A stretch of 32,214 bases of DNA from Acidobacteriaceae bacterium (GCA_003151435.1 PLXP01000057.1:2042-34255); one strand, 5' to 3'; shown: positions 1 to 8,364, counted from the stretch's first letter. Notes: a model not told the origin generated them from the letters alone. Made by a program: numbers and translations.

Positions 1-1707
1 AAAGATCTCGACGTACTTTCGCGGCCGGTGACGTATGTGAACTTCACGGCCAGCGGGCAGGGCGGGCACGATGTGTCGGTCCTGCTGGACGTGGACCCGG
101 TGATTGCCGTGAACACGGCGGACGAGGCGGTGACGTGGGGGCGTTCACGGGCTGAGGGGCTGACGGTGCTGAACGTGGGTTCTCGCGACCAGCGCGTGCT
201 GAATCGTCCGGGCGACGATCTGCGCATTGACTGGGGCTACTTCCATCTGGCTGTACCGGACGGGAATGGCGCGCAATTTGCTGAGTCCGACGACGCAGTC
301 CGCAGCTTTGCGGCGACAGGTGGGCTGCCGTCGGCCGACGACATGGAGATGCCGCGGATGCCCCGCGATGGAGCGGCACACCTGGCCGTCGTGCTGCCAA
401 TGGGCAGAGTCTCGGGCACGCCAACGAGCCGCCATGTGCTGCTTGCCTACACTGAGGACTTTTCGATTGAGTACCTGGGCCGGAAGCTGCGGCCCTATTG
501 GCAGCGCAACGGGGGAACCGTGCAGCAGATGCTGGCGGCCGCGGAGACCGACTATTCGAGCCTGGAGCAGCGCGGCAGGCGATTCGACGAGAAATTGACC
601 GCGGATCTCGAGAAGGCCGGCGGGAAGGCTTATGCGCAACTGGCGATTCTGGCTTACCGGCAGACGCTGGCGGCACATGGGTTGGCGGCGGATTTCGATG
701 GCACTCCGATGCTGTTTCCCAAGGAGAACTTTTCAAACGGGTGCATCTCGACGGTGGATGTGCTGTATCCGTCGGGGCCGTTCTTCCTGTTCTTCAACCC
801 CGTGCTGCTTGAGGCGCAGTTGAAGCCGGTGATGGAGTACGCCGCGCTTCCACGCTGGAAGTGGCCGTTCGCGCCGCACGACCTGGGCACCTATCCGCTG
901 GCCAATGGGCAAGTGTACGGCGGCGGGGAGCGCACCGAGGACGACCAGATGCCGGTGGAAGAGAGCGGCAACATGCTGATTCTTGTGGCGGCGATGGAGC
1001 GCGAGCGCGGCAACTGGGATTTTGCGCGGCAGTACTGGCCGCAGTTCTCGAAATGGGCCTTGTATTTGCAGGAGAAGGGCCTCGACCCGCCGAATCAGCT
1101 TTCCACGGACGACTTTGCGGGGCACCTGGCACACAATGCCAACCTCTCCATCAAGGCGATTGAAGGTCTGGCGGCGTATGCGGAGATGGCGCGCGGCGTG
1201 GGCAAGCCTGACGTGGCCGACCAGTACGCGCGGCTGGCCAGGGACATGGCCGGCAAGTGGCAGCAGATGGCGCTGGACGGCGACCACTACAAACTCGCGT
1301 TTGACAAGCCCGGAACGTGGAGCCAGAAGTACAACCTGGTGTGGGACCAGGTTCTCGACCTGAAGCTGTTTCCTGCACGGGTGCGGGAGAGTGAGCTTGC
1401 CTTCTATTTGCAGCATCTGAACCGCTATGGGCTGCCGCTGGACAATCGCGCGGACTATACCAAGCTGGACTGGCAGATATGGACGGCAACCTTGGCTTCT
1501 GATCCTGCCGCATGGAACAAGCTGATGGAGCCGATTGGGCGCTGGGTGAACGAGGGGCCGAGCCGGGTTCCGCTGACCGACTGGTACGACACGAAGGCCG
1601 GCAAGGAGATCGGTTTCCAGGCGCGGTCGGTGGTCGGCGGAGTCTACATCAAGGTGCTCGCGGACAAGGATTTGGCTGCGAAGTGGCGGGATCGGAAGGA
1701 ACCTTGA
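1..1707 (+). CDS. DUF4965/DUF1793 (glutaminase A-like) secreted protein, 5' truncated
   Basis: The reading frame is open from base 1 (K-D-L-D-V-L-S-R-P precedes the GTG at 28), so the gene begins upstream of the window and at least 568 residues are visible. The N-terminal part (LDVLSRPVTYVNFTASGQ) matches the DUF5127-type beta domain of fungal and bacterial glutaminase A-like proteins. The middle and C-terminal parts match DUF4965/DUF1793: an all-alpha barrel with AHNANLSIKAIEGLAAYAEM, KYNLVWDQVLDLKLF, RADYTKLDWQIWTATL and the closing VPLTDWYDTKAGKE and ARSVVGGVYIKVL. Family members are usually 650-850 residues and secreted, so the signal peptide and a first domain should lie upstream. Glutaminase activity is shown only for fungal relatives. 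In acidobacteria these genes often sit among glycoside hydrolases, as here, so a carbohydrate role is equally possible. Confidence 0.85.
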   Translation, partial: KDLDVLSRPVTYVNFTASGQGGHDVSVLLDVDPVIAVNTADEAVTWGRSRAEGLTVLNVGSRDQRVLNRPGDDLRIDWGYFHLAVPDGNGAQFAESDDAVRSFAATGGLPSADDMEMPRMPRDGAAHLAVVLPMGRVSGTPTSRHVLLAYTEDFSIEYLGRKLRPYWQRNGGTVQQMLAAAETDYSSLEQRGRRFDEKLTADLEKAGGKAYAQLAILAYRQTLAAHGLAADFDGTPMLFPKENFSNGCISTVDVLYPSGPFFLFFNPVLLEAQLKPVMEYAALPRWKWPFAPHDLGTYPLANGQVYGGGERTEDDQMPVEESGNMLILVAAMERERGNWDFARQYWPQFSKWALYLQEKGLDPPNQLSTDDFAGHLAHNANLSIKAIEGLAAYAEMARGVGKPDVADQYARLARDMAGKWQQMALDGDHYKLAFDKPGTWSQKYNLVWDQVLDLKLFPARVRESELAFYLQHLNRYGLPLDNRADYTKLDWQIWTATLASDPAAWNKLMEPIGRWVNEGPSRVPLTDWYDTKAGKEIGFQARSVVGGVYIKVLADKDLAAKWRDRKEP

Positions 1708-1779
1708 GATGCAGTGCAATTAACTCCAGTTAAAAACAGCCCATTCAAACGCCCGTAACATTGCCGGTAGACAATTAAC

Positions 1780-1796
1780 GCAGGTTTCAAACCTGC
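1780..1796. promoter_or_regulatory. 17-nt perfect palindrome in the pstS leader
   Basis: GCAGGTTT-C-AAACCTGC has 8-bp arms around a single base. It ends directly against the pstS Shine-Dalgarno (AAGGGGAG, 1797-1804). It could be a dimer-binding operator, or fold in RNA as a 7-bp stem with a TCA loop just ahead of the ribosome site. It does not match the classical Pho-box repeat. Confidence 0.45.
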
Positions 1797-1810
1797 AAGG
1801 GGAGCGACAC

Positions 1811-2812
1811 GTGAAGAAGACGTTGATTGCGGTTGGTTTGTTGGTCTTGGCTCTGGGCACCGCCCAGGCGCAAAAGTTGACTGGGGCAGGCGCGACCTTC
1901 CCCTATCCGATCTATTCCAAGTGGTTCAGCGAGTACAGCGCGGCGCATCCGGGCGTCGAGGTGAACTATCAGTCGATTGGCTCAGGCGGGGGCATCACCC
2001 AGGTGACCAAGGGGCTCGTCGACTTTGGGGCTTCCGACATGCCGATGACCGACCAGGCATTGTCAGCATCCCCCATCAAGCTTATTCACATACCCACCGT
2101 CTTAGGCGCGGACGTGCCGGCCTTTAATGTCTCCGGCATCAGCGACCTAAAATTCAGCGGCGACGTGCTGGCGGACATCTTCCTGGGCAAGATCGTGAAC
2201 TGGAACGATCCTCGCATCGCCAAGGACAACCCCGGCATTCACCTGCCTGATCTGAAGATTATCGTAGTGCACCGCTCCGACGGCAGCGGAACCACATTCA
2301 TCTGGGCTGATTACCTGTGTAAGGTCAGCAAGGAATGGGCCGACGGTCCCGGCAAAGGCACATCAGTTAGCTGGCCCGTAGGCGTAGGCGGCAAGGGCAA
2401 TGAAGGCGTTGCGGGTCTGGTCCGCCAGTTGCCAGGAACTTTGGGGTATGTCGAATTGATCTATGCTCTGCAAAACCACATCAGCTTCGGCTCAGTGAAA
2501 AACGCGGCTGGCAACTACATAACGGCATCCATCGACGGCGTCACCGAAGCGGCAGCCAGCGTGAAACAGATGCCGGCCGACTACCGGGTATCTATCACCA
2601 ACGCGCCCGGCGCCAATGCTTACCCCATCTCCAGCTTCACTTACATGCTCATTCCGGCGAAGTCCGCTGACCCGGCCAAGGGCAAGGTGCTGAAAGACCT
2701 GCTGAGCTGGATCGTGAAATCGGGCGAAGGCGAAGTATCATCGCTCTCGTATGCGCCGCTGCCTCCGAGCGTGGCGGAGAAGGTGCTGAAGACGGTCTAT
2801 TCGCTGCAGTAG
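1811..2812 (+). CDS. pstS: PstS, periplasmic phosphate-binding protein
   Basis: A 333-residue phosphate ABC transporter substrate-binding protein. The start is GTG with a strong Shine-Dalgarno (AAGGGGAG) 6 bases upstream. A signal peptide (MKKTLIAVGLLVLALGTAQA, then QKL) directs export to the periplasm. PstS hallmarks follow in order: GAGATFPYPIYSKWFSEY at about residue 25, GSGGGI near 57, DFGASDMPM near 71, and HRSDGSGTTFIWADYL near 153; these supply phosphate-binding loops in the family. Length is normal for PstS. No pstC, pstA, pstB or phoU is adjacent: the next gene is convergent cyaY, so this is a solitary binding protein that must use a permease encoded elsewhere. A strong terminator follows the gene, so it is probably monocistronic. 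Confidence 0.95.
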   Translation: MKKTLIAVGLLVLALGTAQAQKLTGAGATFPYPIYSKWFSEYSAAHPGVEVNYQSIGSGGGITQVTKGLVDFGASDMPMTDQALSASPIKLIHIPTVLGADVPAFNVSGISDLKFSGDVLADIFLGKIVNWNDPRIAKDNPGIHLPDLKIIVVHRSDGSGTTFIWADYLCKVSKEWADGPGKGTSVSWPVGVGGKGNEGVAGLVRQLPGTLGYVELIYALQNHISFGSVKNAAGNYITASIDGVTEAAASVKQMPADYRVSITNAPGANAYPISSFTYMLIPAKSADPAKGKVLKDLLSWIVKSGEGEVSSLSYAPLPPSVAEKVLKTVYSLQ

Positions 2813-2831
2813 TCGAACAATGTGGATGTCG

Positions 2832-2863
2832 GTGGCGCGGCTTCGGTCGCGCCACTGTTTTTT
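2832..2863 (+). terminator. Rho-independent terminator after pstS (UUCG tetraloop)
   Basis: An 8-bp GC-rich stem GTGGCGCG/CGCGCCAC is extended by a G-T pair and closed by a C(UUCG)G tetraloop, then followed by TGTTTTTT. It starts 20 bases after the pstS stop. The T-run exists only on the + strand side, so it ends pstS and not the convergent cyaY. Confidence 0.9.
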
Positions 2864-2882
2864 GGGGGGAACAAGAGGCCCG

Positions 2883-3206
2883 CTACATTTCCTGGTGCTC
2901 CTGAATGAGGCGATCGACCAGCGGGGCGAGCTGTTCGCCGGTCCGGGGCAGTTTGAATGCCTTGTCCTCCGCGTCCCAGTCAAGCTTGAAGCTCGTGGAC
3001 AGCGCGGATATCCAGATTTGGCGCACGGGCGCGTTGGGCGTAATAACGAACTTGCCCGCGGGGTCATCGAAGACAACGTTGAGAACGCCATTCTGCTCTT
3101 CAACCTCGAAGCCCGAGTCCTCTTCTTCTTCGCGCTCAAAGAGATACCGCTTCAGTGAGTCGAGCGCACTCTCTGCAGCGCGGCGAAACTCCAGTTCGTC
3201 CATCAT
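2883..3206 (-). CDS. cyaY: CyaY, bacterial frataxin
   Basis: A 107-residue small acidic protein (106 if the second of two adjacent ATGs, at 3203, is used). Frataxin homologues bind iron and modulate IscS-dependent Fe-S cluster assembly in the cytosol. The N-terminal helix carries the acidic ridge (LFEREEEEDSGFEVEEQNG, about residues 22-40), then the beta-sheet with VLNVVFDD, KFVITPNAP and RQIWISALSTSFKLDW, which corresponds to the conserved frataxin QIW strand, and a C-terminal helix. The frame stays open upstream to 3491, but that extension is Ser/Arg/Pro-rich without family similarity, and 106-107 residues is the family length. A weak GGGG lies just ahead of the ATG pair. It is isolated from isc/suf genes and convergent with pstS. 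Confidence 0.88.
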   Translation of the reverse strand: MMDELEFRRAAESALDSLKRYLFEREEEEDSGFEVEEQNGVLNVVFDDPAGKFVITPNAPVRQIWISALSTSFKLDWDAEDKAFKLPRTGEQLAPLVDRLIQEHQEM

Positions 3207-3515
3207 GGCCCCAGTGTAACAAGTCGCAGGCGCTTGTCGCGAGCAGCCCGGCGGTTTTGAAGGCGGGATCAACCGGACTGGATCAATCGTGCATCTTACC
3301 CTGTCGAGACCCGCCGCACGCGGTAGCGGCAGAGGGGTGCGGCGATGGGAAGCAGAGTCGGTCAGATTTGTCAGTGCAGAGGACCCGTTGCACTCGCTTC
3401 CGCTTTCCTCGGATTTTCGTCTCATTGCAGACGTGTGCCGATACCGCTGCGCCGTCATTCTCCCGCTCAGGCTTCTCCCGTTCAGGCGCAATCCTTCTCA
3501 CCAGGGGTCTCGATA
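3207..3515. other. Divergent intergenic region between cyaY and the exported unknown protein
   Basis: This 309-base gap must hold the promoters of cyaY (-) and the gene at 3516 (+). I see no convincing -35/-10 pair for either. The only clear structure is an 8-bp inverted repeat, CGCCGCAC (3312-3319) and GTGCGGCG (3337-3344), with a 17-base loop and no T-run. Confidence 0.4.
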
Positions 3516-4397
3516 ATGCGCGCGGTTTGGAACAATATCTGGATTGGGGCATGGGTGCTGGCTGCGATCTGCGGTGCATTGTGCGCGCAGGCGCAGCAGC
3601 AGGAGCCGGCGAGCCAACTGGTGCGCGAGGTGGCCTACAACGAGTTGCACGACCACGCGCAGCACGGATTCTGGCGCTACTGGGTGGAAAAGCGCATGCC
3701 GCAGGGCACGCGGCTGGAACAGCAGGTGGAGACCGCGGACGGCACCCTGACGAGGCTGGTGCTGTCGAATGGGCTTCCACTGGATGAGCGGACCGAGCAG
3801 GAAGAGCAGGCGCGGCTCAACCGGCTGATGAAATCACCGCAGGAGCAAGCCAGCCAACGCCAGGCGTACGCGGAAGATGAGCGGCGCGTCGCGGCCGTGC
3901 TGGCGCTGGTGCCGAATGCCTTCGTCTACGAATATGAGGTCGACGAGAATGGCTGCCATCGGGTGCGTTTTCGGCCGAACCCCGCCTACGCGGGACGATC
4001 GATCGATCAGCGCGTGGTTCACGCCATGAGCGGTGAGCTATGGGTGGACGCACGGATGAAGCGCCTGGTGCGGCTCGACGGCCACCTGGAGGAGAACGTG
4101 GATTTCGGCTTTGGCATGCTAGGGCGGCTGTACAAGGGCGGGTGGTTCCGGCTGCAACGGACCCGGGTGAGCGCGGCCGAGTGGAAGACCGAGAAGCTTG
4201 AAGTCCACTTCAACGGCCGCGCGGTTCTGTTCAAGACGATTGCCCGAGAAACCAGCGAATTGCGGGGCGGTTTCTCGGCTGTGCCCGCGGGCATGAACCT
4301 GGCGCAGGGGATGCAAATCTTGCGGCAAACGGAGGCGCGGACCCAGACGCTGGAGAAAGGCCGCGTGGCCCCGGCTGCCTTCATGCACAGGCGATAG
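3516..4397 (+). CDS. Exported protein of unknown function
   Basis: A 293-residue protein. The ATG at 3516 has AGGGG about 8 bases upstream and opens a classic signal peptide (NNIWIGAWVLAAICGALCAQAQ); the frame runs further upstream without protein character. After the signal comes a helical, charged stretch (about residues 30-125), then a strand-rich region: AFVYEYEVDENGCHRVRF, GELWVDARMKRLVRLDGHL, KTEKLEVHFNGRAVLFKT. The alternation of amphipathic strands and the GELWVDARMKRLVRLDG segment recall LolA/LppX-like outer-membrane carrier folds, but no diagnostic motif is present and I do not recognise a named family. There is one Cys in the mature part. The gene stands alone between cyaY and the glycosidase pair. 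Confidence 0.75.
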   Translation: MRAVWNNIWIGAWVLAAICGALCAQAQQQEPASQLVREVAYNELHDHAQHGFWRYWVEKRMPQGTRLEQQVETADGTLTRLVLSNGLPLDERTEQEEQARLNRLMKSPQEQASQRQAYAEDERRVAAVLALVPNAFVYEYEVDENGCHRVRFRPNPAYAGRSIDQRVVHAMSGELWVDARMKRLVRLDGHLEENVDFGFGMLGRLYKGGWFRLQRTRVSAAEWKTEKLEVHFNGRAVLFKTIARETSELRGGFSAVPAGMNLAQGMQILRQTEARTQTLEKGRVAPAAFMHRR

Positions 4398-4550
4398 CGG
4401 ATCTTCGTTGCCGCGAGAGAGTTTTGGAGCGACCTCTTCCCTGCCCTGACAGTCCATACAAAAACACCTCGAAGTTACGAACTCTCCATGTTGACGAAGC
4501 CGCTGGGATAGCCCTGGCTGATAACGTTATATTCCCGGGAGATCGTCACG

Positions 4551-5753
4551 ATGATTTGCCACCTATCCGCGAGGAAGTGCCGTTGGCAGGGCAACTCCTC
4601 TTCGCGGCCCGTATCGCACCTGCTGATGGCCGGCACTCTTGCCGTACTGTTGCTCGTTTCTCATACGCTTATCGCGCAGCAGATCACCTCCGAAAAAAAG
4701 ACACGGGTCGGGGATGCGCCCGCAAACGCTGTACCGCTTGCAACCGATCTCTCGTCGAAGCTGACAAAAAAAGATGTGGCCCACGCCATGGAGAAGGTTG
4801 CTGACTGGCAGCTGGCGAGGGCCCAGGAAGGCTTCGATCAGGATTGGACGTTCGCTGCCTTGTACGCCGGTTTTATGGCGGTTCCTGAAGCCGCGAACGG
4901 CAAGAAATATCAGGACGCCATGCTGGCAATGGGCAAGAAGTTTCAGTGGCAGCCTGGTCCGCGCCTTGCCCATGCAGACGACCACGCCGTCGGTCAAACC
5001 TATCTCGAACTTTATTCGAGTTATAAAGATCCGGCGATGATCACTCCAACGCGGGATCGCATGGATGCAGCGATGAAGCTCGCCGACGATCCGGAGAGAC
5101 CATTGTGGTGGTGGTGCGATGCGTTGTTCATGGCCCCGCCGGTGCTGGCCAAACTGTCAAAAGAAACCGGCGACAGGAAGTATCTCGACTTTATGGATCA
5201 TGAGTGGTGGATAACATCGAAGCTGCTCTACAGCCCGCAGAATCACCTGTACTTCCGTGATAGCTCATATCTCGACAAACACCAGGCGAATGGCGCGAGC
5301 ATCTATTGGTCACGGGGGAATGGATGGGTGTTCGCCGGTCTTGCGCGCGTGCTCGCGGTGATGCCGGCAGATTATCCTTCCCGTCCAAAGTATGTTGCCC
5401 AATTCAAGGAGATGGCGCAGGAGCTGGCGTCAATTCAAGGAAACGACGGACTCTGGCGGCCAGGTCTGCTGGATGCCGGGGCGTATCCTTTGCCCGAGAA
5501 CTCCGGCTCAGCGTTTTACGCTTACGGATTTGCCTGGGGCATCAATTCCGGCATTCTTGATCGCAAGCAATACTTGCCTGTGGTTCGAAGAGCCTGGAAG
5601 GGGCTGCTATCTCACATTTACGAGGATGGACGGCTGGGATGTATCCAGCCCATTGGCGGATCGCCTGATACCTTCACGCCGACTTCGAGTTATGTGTTCG
5701 GTACGGGCGCATATCTTCTTGCAGGCTCTGAGATATATCGTCTGGCGCACTAA
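4551..5753 (+). CDS. GH105/GH88-family unsaturated glycuronyl (rhamnogalacturonyl) hydrolase, exported
   Basis: A 400-residue (alpha/alpha)6-barrel glycoside hydrolase of the YteR/YesR type. Family members remove the terminal 4,5-unsaturated uronic acid that polysaccharide lyases leave on rhamnogalacturonan or related oligosaccharides. Visible hallmarks: WQLARAQEGFDQDWTFAAL (about 86-104), HADDHAVGQTYLELY (141-155), WWWCDALFMAPP (186-197) with Asp190 at the catalytic position of YteR-like enzymes, IYWSRGNGWVFAGL (251-264), and the C-terminal SSYVFGTGAYLLAGSEIY. The ATG at 4551 has GGGAG about 9 bases upstream and gives a roughly 43-residue N-terminal signal with basic n-region; the internal Met at 4626 lacks a ribosome site. 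Substrate specificity cannot be read from sequence. A fucosidase follows 147 bases downstream on the same strand. Confidence 0.9.
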   Translation: MICHLSARKCRWQGNSSSRPVSHLLMAGTLAVLLLVSHTLIAQQITSEKKTRVGDAPANAVPLATDLSSKLTKKDVAHAMEKVADWQLARAQEGFDQDWTFAALYAGFMAVPEAANGKKYQDAMLAMGKKFQWQPGPRLAHADDHAVGQTYLELYSSYKDPAMITPTRDRMDAAMKLADDPERPLWWWCDALFMAPPVLAKLSKETGDRKYLDFMDHEWWITSKLLYSPQNHLYFRDSSYLDKHQANGASIYWSRGNGWVFAGLARVLAVMPADYPSRPKYVAQFKEMAQELASIQGNDGLWRPGLLDAGAYPLPENSGSAFYAYGFAWGINSGILDRKQYLPVVRRAWKGLLSHIYEDGRLGCIQPIGGSPDTFTPTSSYVFGTGAYLLAGSEIYRLAH

Positions 5754-5900
5754 GTTCCGTCCCAAACCAGATGAGCAATGTATATGGGAGCGATGGTTCG
5801 CATGCAGCGAGTACACCCTGTCACCACCCGCTGGACTAAGCAATAGAGGCAGAGGCGCTTGCTTCGATGGAAGCGCAGCTACTCAAGGTTCGAGGGAGTT

Positions 5901-7271
5901 ATGAAAGTGATTTCAGTTCGTAGCAGACTGATGTTAGTTTTTGTTTTGCTGGGTAGCGCGTTGTCGCTCCGTGCGCAATGGGCTCCTCTGATCAACGACT
6001 CCAACGCAGCGCAACGCATTGCATGGTGGCGCGAGGCGCGCTTTGGCATGTTTCTGCACTGGGGAGTGTATTCCATTCCCGGCCGCGGTGAGTGGGTGCA
6101 GTGGCAAGAGCAGATTCCCGTTGAGGAGTATGCCAAGCTTGCCGACCAGTTCCATCCAGACCACTTTGATGCCGACGCGTGGGCCGGCATCGCCAAGGCC
6201 GGCGGGATGAGATACATGGTTCTGACCGCGCGCCACCACGACGGATTCGCTCTCTTCGACGACCCGGGCAGCAACTTCACCGCCATGAAGTCTGCCGCAC
6301 ATCACGACTTTGTGGCCGATTACGTAAAGGCCGTGCGCAAGGCCGGGCTGGGTGTGGGTTTGTATTACTCGCCGCTCGACTGGCGATTCTCCGGCTTCTT
6401 TTTTCCCGGCATCTACCAGCAAAGCGCGATTGAACTCCGCGCGCAGTATCAACGGCAGATGGACGAACTTGGCTCGCACTACGGCAAGCTCGACATCTTG
6501 TGGTTCGATGGCGGCGGGAATGAGTGGCTAGGCTTCGGCGGAGCCGAGTTCACCGGCAGCGGCTGGCGTGCGCGGCCCAAGGACAAACACTACACGGGTT
6601 CTTTTGATTGGCATGACGCGAAGACGGTGGATCATCTGCGCAAGTTACAACCCGAACTTATTCTGAACGACCGTACCAACGCACCCGCTGATTACCGTTC
6701 GCGCGAGGGCGACGCAGCGCTGGGAGAATTTGACAACCAGCATCCCTGGGAGCTGTGCACCACCATCACGGAGGGTGCATGGGGCTACCAGCCCAACGCC
6801 AAGGTCAAGCCGCTTGCGCAGCTGCTGCAATTACTGGTGGGCGCCGCGGGACGCGACGGCAACATGCTTCTTAATGTGGGCCCACGTCCCGATGGGCAAA
6901 TTGACCCAGCCCAGGCCGATCGTGTGCGCGAGATCGGGAAGTGGCTCAGCGTGAACGGCGAGAGTATCTATGGCACACGGGGTGGTCCCTGGTTGCCCGG
7001 ATCGTATGGAGTGTCCACGCATAATGGAAAGGCAGTCTATGTGCACGTGTTGCATCCACCGCAGAACCTTTCACTGGTGCTGCCCGCGCTGCCAATCCGC
7101 GTAGTCAAGGCCACTGTGCTTCGCGGCGGCGATTTGACGTTTCAGCAGACCGCGGAAAACCTGACGCTGAATCTACCGCCTGCCTCTGTAGATGCCATCG
7201 ATACCGTCGTAAAGCTGGAACTGGCTGCACCATGGACAACAAGCGATGTCATTCCTGTTCCAGCCAAGTAG
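5901..7271 (+). CDS. GH29 alpha-L-fucosidase, exported
   Basis: A 456-residue enzyme hydrolysing alpha-L-fucosyl linkages from glycans. I chose the ATG at 5901 because GAGGGAG sits 3 bases before it and it opens a clean signal peptide (VRSRLMLVFVLLGSALSLRAQ); the in-frame upstream Met at 5859 has neither. GH29 features: ARFGMFLHWGVYSIPGRGEW (about 46-65), LTARHHDGFALFDDPGSNF (108-126), GVGLYYSPLDW (151-161) and DILWFDGGGNEW (198-209), where Asp203 is at the nucleophile position. LLQLLVGAAGRDGNMLLNVG and PDGQID close the catalytic domain, followed by a beta-rich C-terminal domain. The acid/base residue is poorly conserved in GH29 and is not assigned. It likely shares export and substrate range with the GH105-type enzyme upstream. 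Confidence 0.94.
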   Translation: MKVISVRSRLMLVFVLLGSALSLRAQWAPLINDSNAAQRIAWWREARFGMFLHWGVYSIPGRGEWVQWQEQIPVEEYAKLADQFHPDHFDADAWAGIAKAGGMRYMVLTARHHDGFALFDDPGSNFTAMKSAAHHDFVADYVKAVRKAGLGVGLYYSPLDWRFSGFFFPGIYQQSAIELRAQYQRQMDELGSHYGKLDILWFDGGGNEWLGFGGAEFTGSGWRARPKDKHYTGSFDWHDAKTVDHLRKLQPELILNDRTNAPADYRSREGDAALGEFDNQHPWELCTTITEGAWGYQPNAKVKPLAQLLQLLVGAAGRDGNMLLNVGPRPDGQIDPAQADRVREIGKWLSVNGESIYGTRGGPWLPGSYGVSTHNGKAVYVHVLHPPQNLSLVLPALPIRVVKATVLRGGDLTFQQTAENLTLNLPPASVDAIDTVVKLELAAPWTTSDVIPVPAK

Positions 7272-7312
7272 GCGGGATACATGAGCAGGCGTTAACCAGG
7301 ATCAGATTTGTG

Positions 7313-7444
7313 CTACTGCACGGTGAGGGTGACCAAGCCCGTAGCCGTGATGGTGTTTTAAGTGCCAGTTACGGTCACGGTGTAGGTGCCCGCGGTAGTG
7401 CCGGGATTGCTGTTACCACCACCGCCACCTCCAGAGCCACCTCA
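7313..7444 (-). pseudogene. Remnant of the C-terminus of an Ig-like/surface repeat protein
   Basis: Read on the - strand this stretch gives GGSGGGGGNSNPGTTAGTY, then TVTVTGT, a TAA stop (7358-7360), and NTITATGLVTLTVQ with a TAG (7313-7315). The pattern Gly-rich linker, GTTAGTYTVTVTGT, T-x-T-x-x-V-T-L-T-V-Q, end is the usual finish of acidobacterial secreted proteins with terminal Ig-like beta-sandwich domains. An in-frame TGA immediately precedes the Gly tract. Two in-frame stops within about 45 codons and no remaining body of the gene mark it as a decayed fragment. Confidence 0.6.
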
Positions 7445-7458
7445 GAGCTTCAGATCTA

Positions 7459-8208
7459 TTAGTCGAGCTGGTTATAGCTGATAAGTTGTGCGTCCTTAGC
7501 CAATTGTTCTTTCCATTCTCCGCTCAGTAACCTGGTCTCCGCTGCGAACTGATCACTTCCGGGGTGACACATCAGCTCGATTGAGCCCTGCCAACCCACG
7601 CCTGCCTGCAAACGTTCGTGAAAAGTTGAAAAAGCGGTAAACCCATCGGTCGTCTGCGCGTGGAGGTAATGCCGCAAAGCGAAGTTCCAGACGAAATTTC
7701 TGGCGCGCCGAGGAGTTCTCATCGGATGGGTGATGCCGGAAACATTGCGTCTAAGCCGCACCTTGCGGATTCCAAACTTCTTCTGGACTCTCTTAAGGAC
7801 ATGGAGCAGACTCGGCCTGGTGTGGACGTGATGGTGCGAGTCAAGATGACTAATAGGCACGCCAAATTCCCGCGCGCGCTCGACCTGCGCGCACCACTCC
7901 GCATACACCCCTTGCCGCACCGCAGAGTTCAACGGAACTTGCTGGGCACTTCCTGAAAATGTCCCATTCTCATCCAACAATGGCCGGAGGCCCGGGTGCC
8001 GGGAAAGCGGCGCAAACTCGCTTACATTTAAATGCACTCCAAAGGAGTTTTCTCGAAGCCCTTCAAGTCTCCTGACAGCATCCTCCACTGCCGGAGCATT
8101 CATCATCACCGTGGCGGAAGTGACGCGCCCCTCCTCCATCAGGTCCAGAATGGTGTCATTCACCGTCTCGCTGTAGCCAAGATCGTCGCAATTGATAATG
8201 ATCTTCAT
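7459..8208 (-). CDS. ChbG/YdjC-family carbohydrate deacetylase
   Basis: A 249-residue cytosolic deacetylase of the YdjC/ChbG superfamily. Characterised members remove N-acetyl groups from chito-oligosaccharides or acetylated sugars using a divalent metal. Motifs: MKIIINCDDLGYS at the N-terminus (Asp8/Asp9), FGVHLN (His59), HLDSHHHVH (121-129, metal-binding Asp/His set) and IELMCHPGSD near the C-terminus. The Met at 8208 starts exactly at the family's first strand; the upstream Met at 8235 adds nine non-conserved residues without a ribosome site. No signal peptide. It is the last gene of a codirectional set with a flippase, an O-antigen ligase and a FemAB-like protein, so processing of an acetylated lipid-linked or exopolysaccharide unit is plausible. 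Confidence 0.88.
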   Translation of the reverse strand: MKIIINCDDLGYSETVNDTILDLMEEGRVTSATVMMNAPAVEDAVRRLEGLRENSFGVHLNVSEFAPLSRHPGLRPLLDENGTFSGSAQQVPLNSAVRQGVYAEWCAQVERAREFGVPISHLDSHHHVHTRPSLLHVLKRVQKKFGIRKVRLRRNVSGITHPMRTPRRARNFVWNFALRHYLHAQTTDGFTAFSTFHERLQAGVGWQGSIELMCHPGSDQFAAETRLLSGEWKEQLAKDAQLISYNQLD

Positions 8209-8364
8209 GAGGTCATCCGATTGTTGAAGGTCCATTCATCGAACGCAACAGAGTTGCCACTCGGCTGCTCTCTTGCCGGAATGAATATTGCGCAGGCAAG
8301 GCCCGCATCTCAATTAATGCGCCTTCAGCCTTTCCGAAACAGATTTCCATTCTACGCCCGGACC

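Noticed and set aside
733..1719. 328-codon - strand frame opposite the DUF4965 gene
   Set aside because: A long open antisense frame caused by high GC; no ribosome site and no protein-like hydrophobic or motif pattern, while the + strand matches a known family.
3312..3344. 8-bp inverted repeat upstream of cyaY as a terminator
   Set aside because: It lies upstream of both flanking genes, has a 17-base loop and lacks a T-run.
2883..3491. 202-residue version of cyaY
   Set aside because: The first 95 residues are low-complexity and not frataxin-like; frataxins are about 106 residues.
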